Source: Eubacterium sp. (GTDB lineage: Bacteria > Bacillota > Clostridia > Oscillospirales > Acutalibacteraceae). Taken from it: 5,040 nucleotides of DNA. The stretch lies in the NCBI GenBank assembly GCA_017543725.1, contig JAFYFO010000381.1:1-5040 (forward strand), read 5' to 3'. Shown here piece by piece: positions 1-5,040 of the stretch. The stretch's first letter is position 1, and every line of letters starts with the position of its first letter. Both the position numbers and the translations under genes were made by a program. A model generated the notes under the pieces. The model was given only the letters and a program-made list of their open reading frames with translations, ran no database searches and had not been told where the DNA came from.

Positions 1-179
1 AAGTTCAGACCTATAAGAGCGGAAAGTGGAAAACCGTTAAAACAATCAAATCCGCAGACACTTTGAAATGTACGGTTTCAAAATCAAAATCAGGAAAAAA
101 ATTCAGAGTTCGCGCGTTTGCAGTTTATAATTCAAAAACTTATTACGGCGCTTGGTCGTCATCGGTTAAAACAAAATAA
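1..179 (+). CDS. C-terminal end of an FN3-domain surface/secreted protein (5' partial)
   Basis: The reading frame is open from position 3 and ends at TAA 177-179, leaving 58 residues; the start lies outside the window. The visible part looks like the second half of a fibronectin type III-like beta sandwich: a short Lys/Trp strand (YKSGKWKTVKTI), then a strand-loop-strand with SKSGKKFRVRAFAVYNSKTYYG, and a Ser/Lys tail ending SSSVKTK. The 'GKKFRVRAF...YYG.WS' pattern is typical of FN3 modules at the C-terminus of exported clostridial proteins, where the domain acts as a spacer or binding module outside the cell. No sortase motif or dockerin is visible in the last residues, so the protein is not anchored by a C-terminal LPXTG. 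The catalytic or binding part of the protein is unseen, so no specific function can be given. A strong terminator follows at 281-317, so this gene probably ends a separate transcript. Confidence 0.8.
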   Translation, partial: VQTYKSGKWKTVKTIKSADTLKCTVSKSKSGKKFRVRAFAVYNSKTYYGAWSSSVKTK

Positions 180-280
180 ACAAATTATTCCTGCGCTTTT
201 TGCCTTGTCTGACACAAAAATCTGAATTTTTGAGGTGCAAAGCAATTTTAAAATAGCAATTTTTCGTTAGAACAATGAAC

Positions 281-317
281 AAACAAGGGTTAAGGCTGAC
301 GCCTTAACCCTTGTTTT
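281..317 (+). terminator. Rho-independent terminator after the upstream FN3 gene
   Basis: A perfect 16-bp inverted repeat (281-296 with 301-316) encloses a TGAC tetraloop. The stem core is AAGGGTTAAGGC paired with GCCTTAACCCTT, and the 3' arm runs into TTTT (314-317). It lies about 100 bases after the upstream stop codon and before the operon promoter, so it should insulate the two transcripts. The short T tract lies partly inside the stem. The opposite strand also has a T-rich exit (TTTGTT), so it may work in both directions. Confidence 0.8.
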
Positions 318-405
318 GAAGCCGTTATAGCGGAAAAGAGCATTTTAAAATCTGTTAAATCCCTAAGTTCAACGCCTTTTTTGCGGATTATTTCTTATGC
401 GGCTG

Positions 406-430
406 ATAAATTAATAATTTATTAAATTAT
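406..430. promoter_or_regulatory. Two overlapping AT-rich palindromes, possible operator
   Basis: Positions 406-422 read ATAAATT-AAT-AATTTAT, and 414-430 read ATAATTT-ATT-AAATTAT. Each is a perfect 7-bp inverted repeat around a 3-base centre, and the second begins 8 bases after the first. They end 3 bases before the proposed -35 hexamer at 434, a usual place for a repressor or activator site. They do not match the Bacillus AraR operator core (TTGTNCGTACAA) that I know. Because the local sequence is almost pure A/T, chance palindromes are likely; an UP-element-like role for the AT tract is an equal alternative. Confidence 0.3.
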
Positions 431-433
431 ATA

Positions 434-462
434 TTGAAAATTATAATTATATGTTGTAAAAT
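434..462 (+). promoter_or_regulatory. Sigma-A type promoter of the arabinose operon
   Basis: A -35 hexamer TTGAAA (434-439, five of six matches to TTGACA) is followed by a 17-base spacer and a -10 hexamer TAAAAT (457-462, five of six matches to TATAAT). Transcription would start near 469-470, leaving a leader of about 27 bases before the TTG start at 497. An alternative is the perfect TATAAT at 442-447 with a poor -35 (TTATTA, 419-424). Either way the promoter sits after the terminator at 281-317 and directly before the first sugar gene. Confidence 0.65.
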
Positions 463-485
463 AACAGTGATTGATTATAAATATC

Positions 486-490
486 GGAGG
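486..490 (+). promoter_or_regulatory. Ribosome binding site deciding the TTG start of the kinase
   Basis: GGAGG at 486-490 lies 6 bases before TTG at 497, an ideal distance. No other in-frame start nearby has such a site. A longer reading frame could be opened at an upstream TTG at 434, but that codon is the proposed -35 hexamer and would lie outside the transcript. Confidence 0.9.
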
Positions 491-496
491 TGCGCT

Positions 497-2071
497 TTGA
501 GCAATTTAATTTTAAGCGGAAAAGAGTCGCTCGGAATCGAATTCGGTTCAACAAGAATTAAAGCGGTTCTTATTGATGAAAACTTCAACCCCGTTGCTTT
601 CGGAGGCTACACCTGGGAAAACAGCCTTAAAGACGGCGTCTGGACATATCCTTTGTCACAGGTCTGGGAAGGGCTTCAGAGTGCGTATGCAGAACTTGAC
701 GCCTCGGTTTTCGAAAAGGCGGGAGAGCATATAACATCGCTTTCCTCAATCGGATTTTCTGCGATGATGCACGGTTATCTTCCTTTTGATAAAAACGGAA
801 ATCAACTCTGTGAGTTCAGAACATGGCGAAACACAATGACTGCCGAGGCAGCCGAAAAACTGACCAATCTTTTCGGCTTCAACATTCCTCAGCGCTGGAG
901 CATTGCTCATCTCTATCAGGCAATACTGAACAATGAAAGTCATATTGACGATATTGATTATTTAACAACTCTTGCAGGTTATGTTCACTGGAAACTCAGC
1001 GGTGAAAAAGTTCTCGGAATCGGCGAGGCTTCGGGTATGTTCCCCATAGACTGCAAAACAAAAGACTATAATATCGAAATGCTTTCAAAATTTGCCTGCC
1101 TTGATGATGTTGAAAGAAGAAAATGGGATATCCGCGATATTCTTCCAAAAGTTCTTCTTGCAGGTGAAAACGCAGGATTCCTGACGGAAGAGGGCGCAAA
1201 ACTCCTTGATAAAAGCGGAAATCTTAAAGCAGGTATTCCTATGTGTCCTCCCGAAGGCGACGCGGGAACGGGAATGGTTGCAACAAATTCAATAACCGAA
1301 AAAACAGGTAATGTCAGCGCAGGAACTTCAATTTTCTCAATGGTTGTTCTTGAAAAACCGCTTGAGAAGGTTTATGAGGAGATTGATATAGTAACAACCC
1401 CTGCGGGAAGCGATGTTGCAATGGTTCACTGCAACAACTGCTGCACGGACCTTGATTACTGGGTTAATATCTTTGCCGAATTTGCAAAGGCAAGCGGCAG
1501 CGATATGCCGAAATATAAAATATACGATTTGCTCTATGAAGCGGCGCTTTCGGGCGATGCAGATTGCGGCGGACTTGTTAATTTCAACTATTTCTCAGGC
1601 GAGCCCGTTTCTCATACCGAAGACGGCAGACCGATGTTTTTAAGAACTCAGGGCAGTTCCTTCAATCTTGCAAACTTCTTCAGAGCGCAGATATACAGCA
1701 CAATGTCAACCCTTAAAATCGGAATGAAACTTCTTGAAAAAGAGGGCGTTAAAATAGATAGGTTGATGGGTCATGGCGGACTTTTCAAAACTCCCGTTGT
1801 CGGTCAGAAACTTATGGCGGGCGCAATGAACGCTCCCGTTTCCGTTATGGAAACCGCAAGCGAAGGCGGAGCGTGGGGAATGGCTGTTCTTGCAAAATAC
1901 GCAACGGAAAACGAAACGCCTCTTGAAGAATATCTTGAAACAAAGGTTTTCGCAGATTGCAAAAGCACAACTATCAATCCCGATAAAAATGATGTTGAAG
2001 GTTTTGAAAAATATATGAAAACCTATGAATCCGCGCTTGAAGTTGAAAAAGCGGCGTATATGAACATATAA
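497..2071 (+). CDS. araK: FGGY-family carbohydrate kinase, probable AraK-type ribulokinase
   Basis: A 524-residue cytoplasmic kinase predicted to phosphorylate L-ribulose to L-ribulose 5-phosphate with ATP, the second step of L-arabinose breakdown. The FGGY two-lobe fold is recognisable. The N-terminal phosphate-binding strand is GIEFGSTRIKAVL (from residue 13). A sugar-site segment MMHGY follows (90-94). The EGDAGTG motif carries the likely catalytic base Asp255, followed by SAGTS. The C-lobe has GHGGLFKTP (425-433) and ETASEGGAWG (452-461) at the nucleotide side. It does not look like E. coli or Bacillus AraB. It resembles the clostridial group for which AraK of Clostridium acetobutylicum was shown to be a non-orthologous ribulokinase. 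Its substrate is inferred from araA and araD immediately downstream; xylulose or another ketose cannot be excluded from motifs alone. The TTG start is chosen for its GGAGG site and because the next residues (SNLILSGKESLGIE) fit the family N-terminus. It is the first gene of the operon. Confidence 0.85.
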   Translation: MSNLILSGKESLGIEFGSTRIKAVLIDENFNPVAFGGYTWENSLKDGVWTYPLSQVWEGLQSAYAELDASVFEKAGEHITSLSSIGFSAMMHGYLPFDKNGNQLCEFRTWRNTMTAEAAEKLTNLFGFNIPQRWSIAHLYQAILNNESHIDDIDYLTTLAGYVHWKLSGEKVLGIGEASGMFPIDCKTKDYNIEMLSKFACLDDVERRKWDIRDILPKVLLAGENAGFLTEEGAKLLDKSGNLKAGIPMCPPEGDAGTGMVATNSITEKTGNVSAGTSIFSMVVLEKPLEKVYEEIDIVTTPAGSDVAMVHCNNCCTDLDYWVNIFAEFAKASGSDMPKYKIYDLLYEAALSGDADCGGLVNFNYFSGEPVSHTEDGRPMFLRTQGSSFNLANFFRAQIYSTMSTLKIGMKLLEKEGVKIDRLMGHGGLFKTPVVGQKLMAGAMNAPVSVMETASEGGAWGMAVLAKYATENETPLEEYLETKVFADCKSTTINPDKNDVEGFEKYMKTYESALEVEKAAYMNI

Positions 2072-2075
2072 ATCA

Positions 2076-2110
2076 CCTAAAACCTAACACCTAAAACCTA
2101 AAACCTGAAA
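2076..2110 (+). repeat. Five tandem heptamers between the kinase gene and araA
   Basis: Five 7-base units follow each other without gaps: CCTAAAA (2076), CCTAACA (2083), CCTAAAA (2090), CCTAAAA (2097) and CCTGAAA (2104). Three are identical and two differ by one base. The array fills most of the 49-base spacer, and its last unit runs into the araA ribosome binding site. As a short tandem repeat it can be expected to vary in copy number by slippage. Its role, if any, is unknown. Confidence 0.85.
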
Positions 2111-2113
2111 GGA
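2108..2113 (+). promoter_or_regulatory. Ribosome binding site of araA
   Basis: AAAGGA (2108-2113) lies 7 bases before ATG 2121. It is weaker than the GGAGG sites before 497 and 4327. Its first three bases belong to the last unit of the heptamer repeat, so loss or change of that unit would alter this site. Confidence 0.7.
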
Positions 2114-2120
2114 ATAAATT

Positions 2121-3623
2121 ATGTCTATTAAAGATTATGAATTTTGGTTTGTTGTCGGAACTCAGTTTTTATACGGTGAAGACATTTTTGAAACAATAAA
2201 CGCTCATTCGGCTGAGATGGCTGCCGAGTGGAGCAAAAATCTTCCCTGCAAAGTTGTTGCAAAGCCCTGCGTTAAAACCTCGAAAGAGATTTTGAGCATT
2301 ATGCAGGCGGCAAACATTGATGAACACTGCGCAGGCGTTATAACCTGGATGCATACTTTCTCACCTTCAAAAATGTGGATTGCAGGTTTCAACGCTCTCA
2401 AAAAGCCCTTTATGCATGTTAACACCCAGTATAACCGCGATATTCCGTGGAGCGATATTGATATGGATTTTATGAATCTCAATCAGTCAGCGCACGGCGA
2501 CAGAGAGCATGGCTACATAACCGCAAGAATGAGAATGAACAGAAAAGTTGCGGCAGGCTACTGGAAGGATGAAACATTCCAGAATAAAATCGGAATCTGG
2601 ATGAGAGCGGCGGTCGGCGCTATTGAATCAAGAAAACTCAGAGTTCTCCGTATTTCGGATAATATGAGAAATGTTGCCGTAACAGACGGCGATAAAATCG
2701 AGGCTCAGATTAAACTCGGCTGGCAGGTTGACCACTATGGAGTCGGCGATATAATCAAGAAAGTAAACGCCGTAACCGAAGAAGAAATAGACGCTCAGAT
2801 GGCTGAATATGAAGCAAATTATGTTATGGATACAAATAACATTGAAGCGGTTCGCTATCAGGCAAGGGAAGAAGTTGCGCTTAAAAAGTTCCTTGAAAAA
2901 GAGGGCTTCGGCGCGTTCCACACCAATTTTGAGGATTTGCAGGAACTCAAACAACTTCCGGGTCTTGCCGCTCAGGATTTGATGCGCCAGGGATACGGCT
3001 TCGGTGCAGAGGGCGACTGGAAGGTTGCCGCTATGACAAGGCTTATGAAACTTATGAGCGAAGGAATGGACGGCGGAACAGCCTTTATGGAGGACTACAC
3101 CTATCATTTCGAGCCCGGAAACGAAATGCTTCTCGGCTCGCATATGCTTGAAGTTTGCCCGACAATAGCGGCGGAAAAAGCAAAAATTCAGGTTCATCAT
3201 CTCGGAATCGGCGACAGGGAAGACCCTGCAAGACTCGTTTTCAAAGCGCAGACAGGAAATGCAATCGTTGTTACCCTCGTTGATATGGGCGACAGACTCA
3301 GAATGATTGTTAACGATGTTGAATGTAAAGAGCAGAAAAATGAAATGCCGAAACTTCCCGTTGCAGGCGTTTTATGGAAACCGCTTCCGTGCCTGCAGAC
3401 TTCTGCAGAAGCGTGGATTTATGCGGGCGGCGCTCACCACAGCGTTTTATCCTATACTCTGACTGCGGAGCATATGCGTGATTTCGCGGAGATTATGGGA
3501 ATTGAATTTGTTCATATTAATAAAAACACCGAAATTAATGAATTCAGAAAAGAATTATTCTTTAATGATGTTGCATATAAATTAGGTATGAAAGGTTTGG
3601 TAGAATTATGTTGGAAGAATTAA
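2121..3623 (+). CDS. araA: L-arabinose isomerase
   Basis: A cytoplasmic, metal (Mn2+)-dependent enzyme that converts L-arabinose to L-ribulose, the first step of the pathway. The 500 residues equal the length of E. coli AraA. Family hallmarks run through the whole protein: [11 protein letters not shown] (9-19), [75 protein letters not shown] and AGGAHHS. The metal and catalytic residues of E. coli AraA (Glu306, Glu333, His350, His450) correspond to Glu297, Glu324, His341 and one of the pair His439/His440, so the enzyme should be active. The start is supported by AAAGGA 7 bases upstream and by the N-terminus beginning just before the first conserved strand. It follows the kinase gene after 49 bases and overlaps araD by 16. 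Its last ~35 codons are clearly more AT-rich than the rest, and the C-terminal tail is the least familiar part. Confidence 0.97.
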   Translation: MSIKDYEFWFVVGTQFLYGEDIFETINAHSAEMAAEWSKNLPCKVVAKPCVKTSKEILSIMQAANIDEHCAGVITWMHTFSPSKMWIAGFNALKKPFMHVNTQYNRDIPWSDIDMDFMNLNQSAHGDREHGYITARMRMNRKVAAGYWKDETFQNKIGIWMRAAVGAIESRKLRVLRISDNMRNVAVTDGDKIEAQIKLGWQVDHYGVGDIIKKVNAVTEEEIDAQMAEYEANYVMDTNNIEAVRYQAREEVALKKFLEKEGFGAFHTNFEDLQELKQLPGLAAQDLMRQGYGFGAEGDWKVAAMTRLMKLMSEGMDGGTAFMEDYTYHFEPGNEMLLGSHMLEVCPTIAAEKAKIQVHHLGIGDREDPARLVFKAQTGNAIVVTLVDMGDRLRMIVNDVECKEQKNEMPKLPVAGVLWKPLPCLQTSAEAWIYAGGAHHSVLSYTLTAEHMRDFAEIMGIEFVHINKNTEINEFRKELFFNDVAYKLGMKGLVELCWKN

Positions 3624-4315
3624 AGCAAAAGGTTTTTGAAGCCAATTTGAAACTTGTTGATTATAATCTTGTTGTTCTGACCTGGGGCAATGTTTCGGGA
3701 ATAGACAGGGAAAAAGGATTGTTTGTTATAAAACCCTCGGGCGTTCCGTATGATAAAATGACGGCTGATGATATGGTTGTTATGGATTTGAAAGGAAACA
3801 AGGTTGAGGGAAGGCTCAATCCTTCTTCCGATACTCCAACCCATATGGCGCTCTATAATGCCTTCCCCGAAATCGGAGGCGTTGTTCACACCCATTCGGC
3901 GTGGGCTTGCTCCTGGGCGCAGGCGGGCAGGGATATTCCTGCATACGGAACAACTCATGCCGATTTTGCAAACGGCTGCGTTCCCTGCACAAGGGGGCTG
4001 AGCAAAGAAGAAGTCGGCGGAGAATATGAACTCAATACAGGCAAAGTTATTATTGAAGACTTTGAAAAAAGAGGCATAAGCCCCGAAGAATGTCCTGCTG
4101 TTCTGATTCACAGGCACGGACCTTTCACCTGGGGAAAAGACGCTTTCAAAGCCGTTGAAAATGCTTTGATTCTTGAAGAGGTTGCAAAAATGGCTCATCG
4201 CACCGAACTTATTGCATCCCTTGATTCATCTTCCGATATCGGAATAGAAGATTATCTTCTTGATAAGCACTATCAGAGAAAACACGGCAAAAATGCTTAT
4301 TACGGACAGAAATAA
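3608..4315 (+). CDS. araD: L-ribulose-5-phosphate 4-epimerase
   Basis: A class II aldolase/epimerase family zinc enzyme that converts L-ribulose 5-phosphate to D-xylulose 5-phosphate by retro-aldol cleavage and re-addition, completing arabinose entry into the pentose phosphate pathway. It has 235 residues, against 231 in E. coli AraD, and is similar from end to end: [62 protein letters not shown] and the terminal AYYGQK. Zinc ligands correspond to His94, His96 and His170, with Asp75 matching E. coli Asp76; the catalytic Asp120 and Tyr229 correspond to Asp119 and Tyr232. Paralogues UlaF and SgbE share these residues, but the araA neighbour decides for AraD. The ATG lies inside the end of araA. 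Only weak ribosome binding sites precede it (AAAGG at 3591-3595, 12 bases away, or GGTAG at 3599-3603), so translation is probably coupled to araA. Confidence 0.96.
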   Translation: MLEELKQKVFEANLKLVDYNLVVLTWGNVSGIDREKGLFVIKPSGVPYDKMTADDMVVMDLKGNKVEGRLNPSSDTPTHMALYNAFPEIGGVVHTHSAWACSWAQAGRDIPAYGTTHADFANGCVPCTRGLSKEEVGGEYELNTGKVIIEDFEKRGISPEECPAVLIHRHGPFTWGKDAFKAVENALILEEVAKMAHRTELIASLDSSSDIGIEDYLLDKHYQRKHGKNAYYGQK

Positions 4316-4320
4316 GGAGG
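4316..4320 (+). promoter_or_regulatory. Strong ribosome binding site of the secreted-protein gene
   Basis: GGAGG at 4316-4320 begins directly after the araD stop codon and sits 6 bases before ATG 4327. With the two preceding A bases of the stop codon it reads AAGGAGG, close to the ideal anti-16S match. No promoter or terminator fits in the 11-base gap, so the gene is most likely read from the arabinose operon transcript. Confidence 0.9.
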
Positions 4321-4326
4321 ACGGTT

Positions 4327-5040
4327 ATGAAAAAACATATAGCATCCGTTATTGCGGCGATTTGCTTTGTTGTTTGCTGTTGTTTCGCACTGCCTGCTTT
4401 TGCACTTGATGCAATTGATATTTCATCGGGCGAAATAACCCTTTCAACAGAGGCGTACACTTATAACGGAAACGAGAAAAAACCGAAAGTAACCCTGAAA
4501 ATAACTCAGATTAACCCTTTAACGCAGGAAGAGGAAACAAAAACCCTTGTTAAAGACGAGGATTATTCTCTTGAGTATTCAGATAATATCAACGCAGGCG
4601 CTGCAAGCGTTAAAGCAACGGGAATCGGCGCTTATAAAGGAACGCTTGAAAAGAATTATCAGATAACTCCCTGCAAACTTTCAAGCAACCATATAAAGAT
4701 AACCAATCTTTCAAAGGCTTATCCCGGCAAAGCCCCGAAATATAAGGTTGAATACGACAGCAGGGAACTGAAAAGCGGCGTTGATTATAAAATGAGCGCT
4801 TCAAATTATGATAAAGCCGGAGTTAAAAGCGCAAAGGTTGTTTTCGAGGGACTCGGAAACTTCAAGGGAACAAAAACCATTTATGTCAATGTTTATCCGA
4901 ATAAGGTTAAATCGCTTAAAACAAAGAGCAGAACTCCTTCTTCGGTTGAACTCACCTGGGCTTCCCAGAAAAATGTCGGCGTTTCGGGCTACAGAGTTTA
5001 TATCTGCGATAAAAACGGAAAAAATTCAAGCCTTTATAAA
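4327..5040 (+). CDS. Secreted protein with Ig-like repeats and FN3 module (3' partial)
   Basis: The frame is open from ATG 4327 to the window end, giving 238 residues with no stop. A Sec signal peptide is clear: basic MKKH, a hydrophobic core 5-22 unusually rich in Cys (13, 17-19), and a probable cut after ALPAFA at residue 26. There is no good lipobox. Two related beta-rich repeats follow, about 33-115 and 118-190. Each runs from a strand with a Tyr-x-Gly/Pro-Gly turn (AYTYNGNEKKPKV; AYPGKAPKY) to a (K)DEDYSLEYS or SGVDYKMSA strand, then NAGAASVKATGIGAYKGT or KAGVKSAKVVFEGLGNFKGT and a closing strand. This is the pattern of bacterial Ig-like surface repeats. From about 192 an FN3 module starts (SVELTW...GYRVYI), of the same style as the protein end at 1-179. 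No catalytic domain is visible, so the function is unknown; adhesion, polysaccharide binding or an enzyme domain further on are all possible. It starts 11 bases after araD. Confidence 0.88.
   Translation, partial: MKKHIASVIAAICFVVCCCFALPAFALDAIDISSGEITLSTEAYTYNGNEKKPKVTLKITQINPLTQEEETKTLVKDEDYSLEYSDNINAGAASVKATGIGAYKGTLEKNYQITPCKLSSNHIKITNLSKAYPGKAPKYKVEYDSRELKSGVDYKMSASNYDKAGVKSAKVVFEGLGNFKGTKTIYVNVYPNKVKSLKTKSRTPSSVELTWASQKNVGVSGYRVYICDKNGKNSSLYK

Larger units (their letters stand above)
180..496. other. Intergenic region upstream of the arabinose operon
   Basis: These 317 bases contain no supportable gene. The first 100 bases are AT-rich, with one weak hairpin (CAAAAAT/ATTTTTG at 215-221/226-232). 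A strong terminator hairpin follows at 281-317. Bases 318-405 show only a short near-palindrome (CCGTTATAGCGG, 322-333). From about 406 the sequence becomes very AT-rich, with overlapping palindromes, a promoter and the leader of the kinase gene. I see no tRNA, riboswitch or conserved small-RNA structure, though a structured RNA without a familiar motif could be missed by eye. Confidence 0.75.

Noticed and set aside
215..232. CAAAAAT/ATTTTTG hairpin as a first terminator after the FN3 gene
   Set aside because: The 7-bp stem is almost all A/T with no following T run, and a far stronger terminator follows at 281-317.
322..333. CCGTTATAGCGG near-palindrome, considered as a catabolite-control (cre) or regulator site
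   Set aside because: Compared with the cre consensus TGWAARCGYTWNCW the best placement (from 317) has about four mismatches, and the palindrome has a T/G mismatch. It lies more than 100 bases upstream of the promoter. Not enough support.
470..496. Riboswitch or leader peptide before the kinase gene
   Set aside because: With the proposed start near 469 the leader is only about 27 bases, too short for a riboswitch or an attenuator, and no short coding frame with its own ribosome binding site is seen.
2076..2110. Telomere-like repeat (CCTAAAA resembles plant CCCTAAA) as a sign of eukaryotic DNA or assembly error
   Set aside because: The array is only 35 bases, sits between two intact co-directional bacterial genes and merges into a working ribosome binding site.
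2076..2112. CRISPR array or stem-loop attenuator in the kinase-araA spacer
   Set aside because: Units are 7 bases with no spacers, so it is not CRISPR. The repeats contain almost no self-complementarity beyond CCT/AGG, so no stable hairpin forms.
2628..3200. Open reading frame of 190 codons on the minus strand inside araA
   Set aside because: It is fully antisense to a highly conserved enzyme gene, has no recognisable domain, and is Cys/Phe/His rich as expected for a mirror frame of a GAA/AAA-rich gene.
3620..4198. Open reading frame of 192 codons on the minus strand inside araD
   Set aside because: It is antisense to nearly the whole of araD, has no family motif, and its composition is what the complementary strand of this codon usage produces.

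Overview
The window holds a compact L-arabinose catabolism operon on the + strand, flanked on both sides by genes for secreted or cell-surface proteins with fibronectin type III (FN3)-like modules. Moderate-to-low GC, strong GGAGG-type ribosome binding sites, a TTG start, a non-orthologous ribulokinase of the clostridial type, and Lys/Tyr-rich FN3 and Ig-like repeat proteins together suggest an anaerobic member of the Clostridia, probably a gut Oscillospiraceae/Ruminococcaceae-like bacterium. The taxon is inferred from style and protein families, not from a marker gene.

Layout: (1) 1-179 is the 3' end of an FN3-domain protein. (2) 180-496 is non-coding. It holds a 16-bp perfect-stem terminator (281-317), two overlapping AT-rich palindromes (406-430) that may be an operator, a sigma-A type promoter (TTGAAA, 17-nt spacer, TAAAAT; 434-462), and a GGAGG site that fixes a TTG start at 497. 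(3) 497-2071 encodes an FGGY-family kinase, most likely the AraK-type ribulokinase. (4) 2072-2120 is a short spacer made largely of five heptamer repeats (CCTAAAA-like), followed by the ribosome binding site of the next gene. (5) 2121-3623 is araA, L-arabinose isomerase. (6) 3608-4315 is araD, L-ribulose-5-phosphate 4-epimerase, overlapping araA by 16 nt. (7) 4327 to the window end is the 5' part of a secreted protein with a signal peptide, two Ig-like beta repeats and the start of an FN3 module. It lies 11 nt after araD with a strong ribosome binding site.

The three enzymes form a complete route: L-arabinose to L-ribulose (AraA), to L-ribulose 5-phosphate (the kinase), to D-xylulose 5-phosphate (AraD), which enters the pentose phosphate or phosphoketolase pathway. 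All catalytic residues I could place by comparison with E. coli AraA and AraD are present, so both genes look intact. No arabinose transporter, AraR-type regulator or arabinofuranosidase lies in the window. No terminator is visible between any of the four genes from 497 onward, so the secreted protein is probably co-transcribed with the sugar genes. That coupling, the heptamer repeat and the palindromes are the points most worth a second look. I do not see a wholly new biological system here.
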